From positions 1-26,019 of the forward strand of contig JBMFOT010000048.1 of the NCBI GenBank assembly GCA_049969495.1: a DNA stretch of 26,019 nucleotides, written 5' to 3'. Below the pieces are notes generated by a model. That model made no database searches and was not told where the DNA came from. It worked only from the letters and a program-made list of their open reading frames with translations. Made by a program: the position numbers and the translations under genes. Of the stretch, positions 14,531-21,315 are shown piece after piece. The first letter of the stretch is position 1. Each line of letters begins with the position of its first letter. Origin of the DNA: HRBIN16 sp049969495. Lineage in GTDB: Bacteria > Armatimonadota > HRBIN16.

Positions 14531-15340
14531 ATGACAAGCCTGTCTTCCGAACAGAAAGCGCAATACGAAAAAGACGGCTTTCTCGCGGTGCGCGGTATGC
14601 TGACACCTGAAGAGGTGCACGCGGTGAAGGACACGCTGGCGAGGTACTTGCGTGCAGGGCTGGACGTGCTCTCTTCTGGCAGTTTGCCCGAAACCGACGT
14701 CGTAGAGTGTAACCGTGTGCTCATTCAGCTGGAGCCTGCGGTGCTTTCAGGCAAAGTTCGCGTGCCCGATCCCATCTACGCTGCCCGCAAGATATGGAAC
14801 CTGTACGGCAATGACCCCCTGGTGACGCAGCTCATCCACGACGAACGCATCCTCTCGCTGGTGACCGGCATTCTGGGCGACGGGGTATGGTTCTTTGCGG
14901 ACAAAGCGTTGTTAAAGCCTCCGCACATCGGTGTGGAGAAGCCCTGGCACCAGGATATTCCCTACTTTCCGTTTGAGCCCAAGGAACCATACTTGCACGT
15001 GGCAGTGTGGATGGCGCTGGATGACGCTACTGCCGAAAACGGCTGTATGCAGTATATTCCAGGAAGCCACCTTTGGGGAAACTTGACCACCGAAACCACG
15101 TGGACGCAAAGTGTGGCTCATTTATCGGTGGACGAGTCGCGCATAGACCCCTCGAAGGCGGTGATGGTGGAAGCGAAGGCGGGTGATGTGGTGTTGCACG
15201 ACGGCATGGTGCTGCACTATTCTGCGCCCAATCGCTCGCCGCATCCGCGCTGGGCATTTGTTCTGGATTTCATCAGCACACGAGCGCGTTACACTGGCGA
15301 AGGAGAACCGAAATACCCCCGACTGAGCCGAACAGGATAA
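14531..15340 (+). CDS. Phytanoyl-CoA dioxygenase (PhyH) family protein
   Basis: A probable Fe(II)/2-oxoglutarate-dependent oxygenase, 269 aa. The metal triad is visible as His140-x-Asp142 (KPWHQDIPYF) and His229 (VLHYSAPNRS), with Arg240 placed to bind 2-oxoglutarate (SPHPRWAFVLDF). The N-terminal YEKDGFLAVRGMLTPEEV and the core segment NGCMQYIPGSH are typical of the family. AAGGAGGAG precedes the ATG. The gene is alone, divergent from the carotenoid operon. The natural substrate is unknown; family members hydroxylate many small molecules, and carotenoid tailoring is possible only by position. Confidence 0.88.
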   Translation: MTSLSSEQKAQYEKDGFLAVRGMLTPEEVHAVKDTLARYLRAGLDVLSSGSLPETDVVECNRVLIQLEPAVLSGKVRVPDPIYAARKIWNLYGNDPLVTQLIHDERILSLVTGILGDGVWFFADKALLKPPHIGVEKPWHQDIPYFPFEPKEPYLHVAVWMALDDATAENGCMQYIPGSHLWGNLTTETTWTQSVAHLSVDESRIDPSKAVMVEAKAGDVVLHDGMVLHYSAPNRSPHPRWAFVLDFISTRARYTGEGEPKYPRLSRTG

Positions 15341-15676
15341 TTGCCAACCGCGTAGAATCGGTGTACGATGAGAAAGATGGTTACCGATGCCGCCTACTGG
15401 CGGGATTGGGAGGGTGACTTCTGCCGTTTTTGGTCGCGATAGAGCGCGACCCTCCATTACCGGCGCGTGGAGGGCGAGGCTCCGTTCGAGCCGTACGAAA
15501 TACCCCCCACCTGACATCCCCGTGGACGAGGGAGCTCGCGGGGAAGGCGGGGGAGGGGGCTAAATCGGCTCAGCGGGAGGTTCGCCCTCTCCCATCGGGG
15601 AACGAGGAGATTCACCCTTGACGCACTACTATACTATATTGACCTTGAACGGGCTCGTCAAAGAGGAGGAGACAGC
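15341..15676. other. Gene-free 336-bp spacer with inverted repeats
   Basis: No credible gene is seen. It contains a hairpin GGTCGCG (15432-15438) / CGCGACC (15445-15451), a second inverted repeat CCTCCA (15451-15456, one base shared) / TGGAGG (15468-15473), and a G-rich tract near 15537-15560. The short EGEAP-type repeat is at 15469-15493. It looks like remnants of small non-coding repeat elements. An AT-rich stretch (15628-15642) just before the sugar kinase may hold its promoter, but I see no good hexamer pair. Confidence 0.5.
15469..15493 (+). repeat. Short dispersed repeat (EGEAP-type), copy 1
   Basis: A 25-bp GC-rich motif containing GCGAGGCTCC and ending in AGCCG. In one frame it reads EGEAPFEP. 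A related copy is at 25965-25989 (18 of 25 bases equal). From memory, similar elements reading EGEAPAEP are scattered in Armatimonadota and Planctomycetes genomes. Confidence 0.4.
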
Positions 15677-16621
15677 ATGATTGAAGTTACCTGCCTGGGT
15701 ATTCTGGTTGCGGATGTGGTCGGCAAGCCGATAGACACCTATCCCGAGCGTGGCAGGCTGAATCTGGTAGAGCGCATGGAGCTGCACAGTGGCGGTTGCG
15801 CGGCGAACACCGGCGTCTCGCTGGCGAAAATCGGGGTCAAGACCGCCGTCATCGGCAAGGTGGGCAACGACGGGTTCGGCGACTTTCTGGTGCAGGTTCT
15901 GCAGAAGCACGGCATCGACACGCGCGGCGTCAAACGCGACGAGAAGGAAGCCACCAGCGCGACAATGGTGATGGTGCACAGCGACGGTGAACGCTCGTTC
16001 CTGCACTACATTGGCGCCAACGCCGCCCTGCGTCTGGAAGATGTGGACATGGACATCGTGCGCCAGAGTAAGGTACTGCACGTCGCGGGCGCGCTGGTGA
16101 TGCCGGGCATCGACGGCGAACCAACGGCGGAACTACTGCGCCGGGCGAAAGAAGCAGGCATCATCACCAGCTTCGACACCGTGTGGAACACCAGCAGCGG
16201 CTGGATGAACACCGTCAAGCCCTGCCTGCCCTATGTAGACTATATGATACCCAGCATCGAAGAGGCGAAGATGCTCACCGGTAAAGAAGACCCCGAAGAC
16301 ATTGCGCAGGTGTTCCTGGAGCACGGTGTGAAGGTAGTGGGGCTGAAGATGGGCGAGCGTGGATGCTATATCCGCTCGGCGGAGGTCAAATTATCCATCC
16401 CGCGCTATCAGGTGCAGGCGATAGACGCCCTGGGTGCAGGAGACGCCTTCGCCGCAGGCTTTCTGACCGGCGTGGTGAAGGGCTGGGACCTGGAGCAAAC
16501 CGGACGTTTCGCCAACGCGGTGGGGGCGTTGTGTGTGACCGCTCTCGGCGCGACAACGGGCGTGCGCTCGCTGGAAGAAACGCTGGAGTTTATGCGGAAG
16601 ACGCCGATGGCGTTAGGATGA
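15677..16621 (+). CDS. PfkB-family carbohydrate kinase
   Basis: An ATP-dependent sugar or nucleoside kinase of the ribokinase fold, 314 aa. The N-terminal PfkB signature is HSGGCAANTGVSLAKIG (substrate-lid glycine pair near 39-40). The C-terminal signature DALGAGDAFAAGFLTG includes the anion hole Gly253-Ala-Gly-Asp256, where Asp256 is the catalytic base. GAGGAGG lies 8 bp before the ATG. The substrate cannot be assigned (ribose, fructose, adenosine and KDG kinases share the fold). The CPBP protease gene starts 1 bp after its stop, so the two form an operon. Confidence 0.9.
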   Translation: MIEVTCLGILVADVVGKPIDTYPERGRLNLVERMELHSGGCAANTGVSLAKIGVKTAVIGKVGNDGFGDFLVQVLQKHGIDTRGVKRDEKEATSATMVMVHSDGERSFLHYIGANAALRLEDVDMDIVRQSKVLHVAGALVMPGIDGEPTAELLRRAKEAGIITSFDTVWNTSSGWMNTVKPCLPYVDYMIPSIEEAKMLTGKEDPEDIAQVFLEHGVKVVGLKMGERGCYIRSAEVKLSIPRYQVQAIDALGAGDAFAAGFLTGVVKGWDLEQTGRFANAVGALCVTALGATTGVRSLEETLEFMRKTPMALG

Positions 16622-16622
16622 C

Positions 16623-17462
16623 ATGGAAACAACCAGCCCTTTTCTAGAAATAGCCCGTCAGGGCAGGAACGAGTGGTGGCGATACGTCGCCGGTATTGTG
16701 CTGGTCTCTGCCTGCTGGGTTGGCGGAGAGGTGCTTGTTGCCCTTCCTGCGTTCGTGCAGGAAGCGGATTCTACAGGTGCTGATTTACTGCTGTTTGTGG
16801 CGTTGCTACTGAGCTTTGCGCCTGCGCTGATTGGGGTCTGGCTGGTGGTACGCTTCCTGCATGGCAGACCTCTGATCACTCTCATCACGCCGCGCGGGCG
16901 AATCGGCTGGAACAGGTTGGCGATAGGCTTCGGCGTGTGGTTCGCGATATCTGCGGGCGCAAGCGCGCTGGAGGCACTGCTCCACCCGGGCAGGTATCAA
17001 CCGAACCCGGAACCGCTTACCGTGTTGCCCTTCCTGCTGGTAGGGACGCTGTTGATACCGATTCAGGCGGGGGCAGAGGAACTTTTCTATCGCGGTTACC
17101 TGCTGCAGGGGATGGGGCTACTGATTCGACAAACTCTGTTGCTGTCAGCACTAAACGGGTTGCTCTTCGCCCTGCCCCACGCAGGCAACCCCGAGACCGT
17201 TGCAAGCTTCGCAAAGGTTCTGCTCATCTATTTGCTCGCGGGTTTCTTCTGGGCGCTGATTACCCTGCGCTCCGGCACGCTGGAGCTGGCGCTGGGGGCG
17301 CATATTGCAAATAATCTGTTTACCACAGTGGTGGCAAACTACGAGACGACCGCCATCCCCAGCCGCTCCTTCTTTGTGGTCAACGAGATAGATGCCATCT
17401 ATCAGCTGGCGGCACTGGTGGCGGGGATGGGATTGTTCTACCTGTTTTGCAAAACGAGCTGA
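16623..17462 (+). CDS. CPBP-family intramembrane metalloprotease (Abi/CAAX protease-like)
   Basis: A polytopic membrane protein of 279 aa with about eight hydrophobic segments. The four family motifs are present: Glu152-Glu153-x3-Arg157 (GAEELFYRGYLLQG), F-x3-His186 (LFALPHAGN) and His227-x3-Asn231 (GAHIANNLF). These build the glutamate/histidine site of Rce1-like proteases. The substrate is unknown; family members cleave prenylated proteins, process peptides or serve as immunity proteins. It is translated right after the sugar kinase. The stop at 17462 abuts a decayed histidine kinase fragment, so its short tail (FCKTS) may have been set by a rearrangement. Confidence 0.88.
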   Translation: METTSPFLEIARQGRNEWWRYVAGIVLVSACWVGGEVLVALPAFVQEADSTGADLLLFVALLLSFAPALIGVWLVVRFLHGRPLITLITPRGRIGWNRLAIGFGVWFAISAGASALEALLHPGRYQPNPEPLTVLPFLLVGTLLIPIQAGAEELFYRGYLLQGMGLLIRQTLLLSALNGLLFALPHAGNPETVASFAKVLLIYLLAGFFWALITLRSGTLELALGAHIANNLFTTVVANYETTAIPSRSFFVVNEIDAIYQLAALVAGMGLFYLFCKTS

Positions 17463-17746
17463 AGTTCCGATGCAAAGACAGAAGGCCTTTGCTTCAGATT
17501 CGCGCTTATCGGCGGGGCGAGTTCTGTCGAATCGAGGTACAGGATAACGGTATAGGTATGGACGAGGAGACGCGCATCCGGTGCTTCGAGCCGTTCTTCA
17601 GCACCAAAGGCGAGCAGGGTTCCGGGTTAGGGCTGGCGGTGGTATACGGTATCGTGCAAAGGTCGGACTTGGTGGACCATGTGCTGATTAAACCGGTAAC
17701 GCTCTTTGCACTGCGCCAGGCAATTGCAAAGGTGACGGCGGAATAG
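17447..17746 (+). pseudogene. Remnant of a hybrid sensor histidine kinase / receiver protein
   Basis: A 99-codon frame (first possible start TTG at 17447, inside the CPBP gene) retains the middle of a histidine kinase ATPase domain: VQDNGIGMDEETRIRCFEPF (G1 and F boxes) and GSGLGLAVVYGIVQR (G2 box). It then jumps directly to DHVLIKPVTLFALRQAIAKV, the Lys-Pro end of a receiver domain. The N box, DHp domain and sensor are missing in front. The end of the ATPase domain and the first three quarters of the receiver, including the phospho-Asp, are missing in between. It cannot be a working kinase. It looks like an in-frame internal deletion of a hybrid kinase that was also cut at its 5' side. Weak chance that a small protein is still expressed. 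Confidence 0.8.
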
Positions 17747-17848
17747 GGTATGCTGGTCCCTTCCGGAAGGAGGTCAGGCTCAATAAGCACTTGGCAGAGA
17801 GGTGAATAGTGAGGTACCATACACGAAAACGAGCAAAGGGAGGAATAC

Positions 17849-18337
17849 ATGTCGCAACCACTGGTGGGCATTCTAATGGGTAGCGATTCCGATTTGTCCG
17901 TCATGAAACAGGCGGCAGAGGTGCTGGAGCAATTTGGCGTGCCGTACGAGATGAAGGTGTTGTCGGCGCACCGCACACCGCTGGATACAATTGATTACGC
18001 CCGTACCGCTTACGAACGCGGCTTGCGCGTGGTTATCGCAGGAGCAGGCGGGGCGGCGCATCTACCGGGCGTGGTGGCGAGCATCACCACGTTGCCGGTC
18101 ATCGGTGTGCCGATAGAGAGCAAGTTGCAGGGGCTGGATTCCCTGCTCTCCATCGTGCAGATGCCTGCGGGTGTGCCGGTTGCTACGGTGGCGATAGGCG
18201 GCGCGCGCAACGCAGGCATTCTGGCGGTGCAGATACTGGCAACCGCTAACGAGGATTTGCAGCGCAAGCTGGTGGACTATAAACAGCAGATTGCCGAACA
18301 GTCCCGCGCGAAGAACGCGAAACTGCAGGCAGGGTAA
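17849..18337 (+). CDS. purE: N5-carboxyaminoimidazole ribonucleotide mutase
   Basis: Converts N5-CAIR to CAIR in purine synthesis, 162 aa. Family motifs are GILMGSDSDLSVMKQA, KVLSAHRTP (with the conserved catalytic His) and AGAGGAAHLPGVVAS, then PVIGVPIESKLQGLDSLLSI. GGGAGGAA lies 7 bp before the ATG. Class I PurE normally works with PurK, which is not in the window. The stop codon shares an A with the selD start (TAATG), so the two genes are translationally coupled although the pathways are unrelated. Confidence 0.94.
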   Translation: MSQPLVGILMGSDSDLSVMKQAAEVLEQFGVPYEMKVLSAHRTPLDTIDYARTAYERGLRVVIAGAGGAAHLPGVVASITTLPVIGVPIESKLQGLDSLLSIVQMPAGVPVATVAIGGARNAGILAVQILATANEDLQRKLVDYKQQIAEQSRAKNAKLQAG

Positions 18338-19383
18338 TGGAAGACAAACGCCTCCGTTTAACTCAGATGGTACGCTGCGCGGGTTGAGCGAGCAAACTGG
18401 GGCCCACCCAGCTGGCGCAGGTGCTGCGTCAGTTCCCCGACATCGCTCACCCTGACCTTCTGGTCGGGATAAACACCCGCGACGATGCAGGGGTGTTCCG
18501 TGTCCGTGAGGACATGGCGCTCGTGCAAACGGTGGATTTTTTCACCCCGATAGTGGACGATCCCTACTGGTACGGCGCGATTGCGGCGGCGAACTCCTTC
18601 AGCGACGTGTACGCCATGGGGGGTACGCCTGTTACTGCGCTCAATCTGGTCTGCTTTCCCATAGATAGCGCTCCTGCGGAGGTGTTAGCGGACATCCTGC
18701 GCGGCGGTTACGACAAGGCACAGGAAGCAGGGGTGGTGATTCTGGGCGGTCATAGCGTAGACGACCCCGAACCCAAATACGGCATGGCGGTGACAGGGGT
18801 GGTACATCCGCAGAAGGTGGTGACCAATACGGGTGCAGCTCCGGGCGACGTGTTGGTGCTGACCAAGCCTCTGGGTACCGGCATCATCACTACCGCCGCG
18901 AAGTTCGACGAGTGCCCCCCCGACCTACTGGAGGAAGCCATTCGCGTGATGGCGACGCTGAACCGGGGCGCGGCAGAGGCGATGCAGGAGGTGGGTGTGC
19001 ACGCTGCTACCGACGTGACCGGCTTCGGGCTTATCGGGCATTTGCACCAGATGGCGCAGGCGAGTGGTGTGGCTTTTCGCCTCTTTTCACAGGAAATCCC
19101 CTTGTTGCCGGAGGTAGAGCGTCTGGCGATGCAGGGCAACACCACGCGCGGCGGCAGCCTGAACCGTGAATACGTGGGCAACCTGTTGCAGTTTGCGGAG
19201 GGCATATCGCTGGCGATGCAACATGTGTTGCTGGACCCGCAGACTTCGGGAGGGCTGGTCATTGCGGTCGCCCGCGAGCGGGTAGATGCCTTGCTGAGCG
19301 CCCTGCGTGTTCGCCAAACCCCCTGCGCCGCGGTGATTGGCGAGGTGGTGGAAGGAACACCCGGGCGGATAGTGATAGAGTAG
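18337..19383 (+). CDS. selD: Selenide, water dikinase, selenocysteine-containing
   Basis: Makes selenophosphate from selenide and ATP, the selenium donor for Sec-tRNA. Starting at the ATG at 18337 (TAATG overlap with purE), the frame gives MEDKRLRLTQMVRCAG, an in-frame TGA (18385-18387), then ASKLGPTQLAQVL, and runs open to 19383. That is 348 residues including Sec17. In E. coli SelD the equivalent positions are Cys17 and Lys20, and here they are TGA-17 and Lys20. Many organisms have Sec at this site. Downstream motifs are normal (NTRDDAGVF, VILGGHSVDDPEPKYG, ATDVTGFGLIGHL, LLDPQTSGGLVIAV). A start at the GTG at 18421 would drop the active site, so I reject it. The gene implies SelA/SelB/SelC elsewhere in the genome. 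Confidence 0.92.
18388..18429 (+). promoter_or_regulatory. Candidate bacterial SECIS element in selD
   Basis: Downstream of the Sec TGA lies the hairpin GCGCAG (18415-18420) / CTGCGT (18424-18429) with loop GTG. The first loop base is G, about 33 nt after TGA. The sequence GCAGGTGCTGC resembles the GCAGGTCTGC apical loop of the E. coli fdhF element. A second small hairpin, CTGGG (18397-18401) / CCCAG (18407-18411), sits closer to the TGA. SelB would bind one of these. Confidence 0.5.
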
Positions 19384-19393
19384 GCTAAACCCG

Positions 19394-20323
19394 TTACACC
19401 AGCCCCGAGCCATCAAGAGGTACGGTATCCAGAAGCACCAGCACCCCACGAGAGAGAGCGGTGGTGCGCGCGTTGCCGGTAATGCCCTTTCCTGCAACCA
19501 CCGGAACGGTGCTCAGTCCCCATTGGCGAAGCAGCTGCGCCCGCTCCAGAGCGCGGGAGACGTCCTCTTCGTCTACTGTCCACGAGATTTCCCACACCAG
19601 CAGGTATTCCTCGCCGGAAGTGCGGTGTACCCCCCTTACCAGCAGGTCTATCTTGGATATCTGTTCCCACTCTTCTCGAGACAACGCGCGTTGCTCGAAT
19701 AGCGAGTCAATCAGCCTGCCCTTATCGACAACACGCAGTTTCTGGAAGAAGAGACCGAGCAGGGCGGTGGCGTTGTTCCGGTAGTACTGCTCCAACGAGA
19801 GACCTTTCAGGTCTCCTAGGTCTTGTTCCATACGTCCCACTCGCTCCACCAGGGCGGACATCTGCGCCGCCAACTGGTCTACCCGCGCGGTGAGTTGCTC
19901 TAGTCGCACAGTGAGGTCGTCTACCCGCGCGGTGAGTTGCTCTAGTCGCACAGTGAGGTCGTCTACCCGCGCGGTGAGGTCGTCTACACGAAGGGTCAGT
20001 TCTTCTACCCGTCGTGCCAGGTCGTCTACCCGCGCGGTGAGTTGTACGAGCTTCTCCACCAGCTCGTCATGACGCGCAGCCTGCTGTCGTTGTTGCTCCT
20101 CGACCTGTTGAAAGCGTTGCTCGGTTTGTTCCATAAACCGCTGGAGCGTCCGTTGAGTCGCCTCCTGAGCAGCTGCCAGTCTGTCCAGTGCTTCCTCCAG
20201 TCGGTCCGCACGCGGGGGCAGCTGCCGGTACTGGTCGGTCAGCAGCGCATTGAGCAGCGGCTCGCGCCACTCCGGATGCTCTTGCAGGGCGCGGATAATG
20301 TCCTCAACGGTTTCTAACGCCAT
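19394..20323 (-). CDS. Coiled-coil protein with PD-(D/E)XK-like C-terminal domain (paralogue A)
   Basis: A 309-aa protein of unknown function. The N-terminus (MALETVEDIIRALQEHPEW, residues 1-45) is almost identical to its upstream neighbour. Residues about 48-180 form a long coiled coil with regular heptads (RVDDLTA / RLEQLTA). The last 135 residues are a globular domain: EQYYRNNATALLGLFF, KIDLLVRG, then EYLLVWEISWTVDEEDVSRA and TVPVVAGKGIT. The D...E-x-S arrangement after beta-strand-like stretches resembles the restriction-endonuclease fold with Ser where Lys is usual. That is inference. The start is the ATG at 20323, with GAGGGG upstream; a longer frame to 20380 overlaps the previous gene. 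The stop of paralogue B lies 4 bp before it, so they share an operon. Confidence 0.8.
   Translation of the reverse strand: MALETVEDIIRALQEHPEWREPLLNALLTDQYRQLPPRADRLEEALDRLAAAQEATQRTLQRFMEQTEQRFQQVEEQQRQQAARHDELVEKLVQLTARVDDLARRVEELTLRVDDLTARVDDLTVRLEQLTARVDDLTVRLEQLTARVDQLAAQMSALVERVGRMEQDLGDLKGLSLEQYYRNNATALLGLFFQKLRVVDKGRLIDSLFEQRALSREEWEQISKIDLLVRGVHRTSGEEYLLVWEISWTVDEEDVSRALERAQLLRQWGLSTVPVVAGKGITGNARTTALSRGVLVLLDTVPLDGSGLV
19877..20044 (-). repeat. 42-bp/21-bp tandem repeats encoding coiled-coil heptads
   Basis: GTCTACCCGCGCGGTGAG recurs at 19877, 19919 and 19961 (42-bp steps). A shorter variant starts 21 bp later at 19982, and a further copy 42 bp on at 20024. The units encode 14 or 7 residues (two or one heptads), so length changes keep frame and coiled-coil register. 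Confidence 0.85.
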
Positions 20324-20327
20324 CGGA

Positions 20328-21276
20328 TTAACCCCTCGCGGTAGGCGAATCGCCGTTGATAACAGTGGTCTCCAGCACAACGAGTACCCCGCTTTGCTGT
20401 GCGATCCGCCTCGCCCCCTGCGTGATGTCCTTTCCTGCTACAACTGGCAGTGTGTTCGACTCCCAGCGGCGCAATAGTTCCGCTCGCTGTATCGCCCTCT
20501 GCACATCCGAACGGTCTATCTTCCACGAAATCTCCCAGGCCATCACGTACTCAGCGCCTGAGGGCTGGTATCTTCCCCGAAGGAACAGGTCGGTGGAAAC
20601 CAGCTGCCTCCACTCTTCATCACTTATTGGGGCCATCTCCTGCAGCTTTTGCAGGTACTCCCCCTTATCAACTACCTTCAACGAACGAAAATACCTTCCC
20701 AGGATTGCCGTAGCGTGGTGGCGATAGTAGTCTTCCAAATGGTAGCCTTTCAACTCAGCGGCGTCCTGCTGCATTTGCTGGATTACCCTGTCGGTTTCTT
20801 CTTTCATCCGCTTCGTGTGCTCACGCATCTCCTGAAAGGCTCGGTCGTTCTCCTCCTTGCTGCGCTGTAGAGACTCGCGCAGTTCGGCAAAAGCGCGGTC
20901 GTTCTCCTCCTTGCTGCGCTGTAGAGACTCGCGCAGTTCGGCAAAAGCGCGGTCGTTCTCCTCCTTGCTGCGNNNNNNNNNNNNNNNNNNNNNNNNNNNN
21001 NNNNNNNNNNNNNNNNNNNNNNNNNNNNNNNNNNNNNNNNNNNNNNNNNNNNNNNNNNNNNNNNNNNNNNNNCTGCAGAGATTCCGCCAATTCCCGTAAC
21101 TTCTGGTCGGTTTTGGCGCTTTCCTCAGCCAGCCGTGCCAGCGCCTCCTCCAGCCGGTCCGCGCGCGGGGGCAGCTGCCGGTACTGGTCGGTCAGCAGCG
21201 CATTGAGCAGCGACTCGCGCCACTCCGGATGCTCTTGCAGGGCACGGATAATGTCCTCAACGGTTTCTAACGCCAT
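20328..21276 (-). CDS. Coiled-coil protein with PD-(D/E)XK-like C-terminal domain (paralogue B), interrupted by assembly gap
   Basis: One gene, split by 100 N (20973-21072). The 5' part (21276-21073) encodes MALETVEDIIRALQEHPEW and the start of the coiled coil (EESAKTDQKLRELAESLQ). After the gap, the frame ending at 20328 encodes 18-residue repeats (RSKEENDRAFAELRESLQ), then REHTKRMKEETDRVIQQM and the same C-terminal domain as paralogue A (EDYYRHHATAILGRYF, STDLFLRG, EYVMAWEISWKIDRSDVQRA, LPVVAGKDIT). The two parts are in different frames only because the gap length is arbitrary. GAGGTGA lies 7 bp before the ATG at 21276. The function is unknown; about half of the C-domain residues match paralogue A. 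Confidence 0.8.
20843..20972 (-). repeat. 54-bp tandem repeats encoding 18-residue coiled-coil units
   Basis: GGTCGTTCTCCTCCTTGCTG starts at 20843, 20897 and 20951, an exact 54-bp period with almost no differences between units. The array runs straight into the N gap, so the true number of units is unknown. Confidence 0.9.
20973..21072. other. Assembly gap (100 N)
   Basis: Exactly 100 N, the usual placeholder for a scaffold gap of unknown size. It lies inside the repeat array of paralogue B. Confidence 0.97.
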
Positions 21277-21299
21277 CTAACGTCACCTCAATCGAGCAT

Positions 21300-21305
21300 A
21301 TTATA
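21300..21305 (-). promoter_or_regulatory. -10 box for the paralogue B-A operon
   Basis: A perfect TATAAT on the minus strand (21305-21300), 23 bp before the ATG at 21276. The -35 is poor (TTCCAC at 17-bp spacing). Confidence 0.45.
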
Positions 21306-21315
21306 CCGCAAGGGG

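Noticed and set aside
15122..15517. 131-codon minus-strand frame over the PhyH end and the spacer
   Set aside because: Half is antisense to PhyH, half is in repeat-like spacer; no ribosome binding site or domain.
17759..17770. Palindrome CCTTCCGGAAGG
   Set aside because: A perfect 12-bp palindrome, but without a T-tract or second copy nearby; too little to call an operator or terminator.
18421..19383. SelD starting at the GTG at 18421
   Set aside because: It would delete the conserved N-terminus with the catalytic residue and Lys20. The upstream ATG with TGA read as Sec explains the conserved peptide.
19877..20972. Repeat arrays resembling a CRISPR
   Set aside because: Units are contiguous 42/21-bp and 54-bp coding repeats with no spacers, in frame with coiled-coil proteins.
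20821..21276. 151-codon minus frame spanning the N gap and reading QQGGERPRFCRTARV repeats
   Set aside because: Artefact of the arbitrary 100-N gap length. The biologically sensible frame after the gap is the one encoding RSKEENDRAF repeats.
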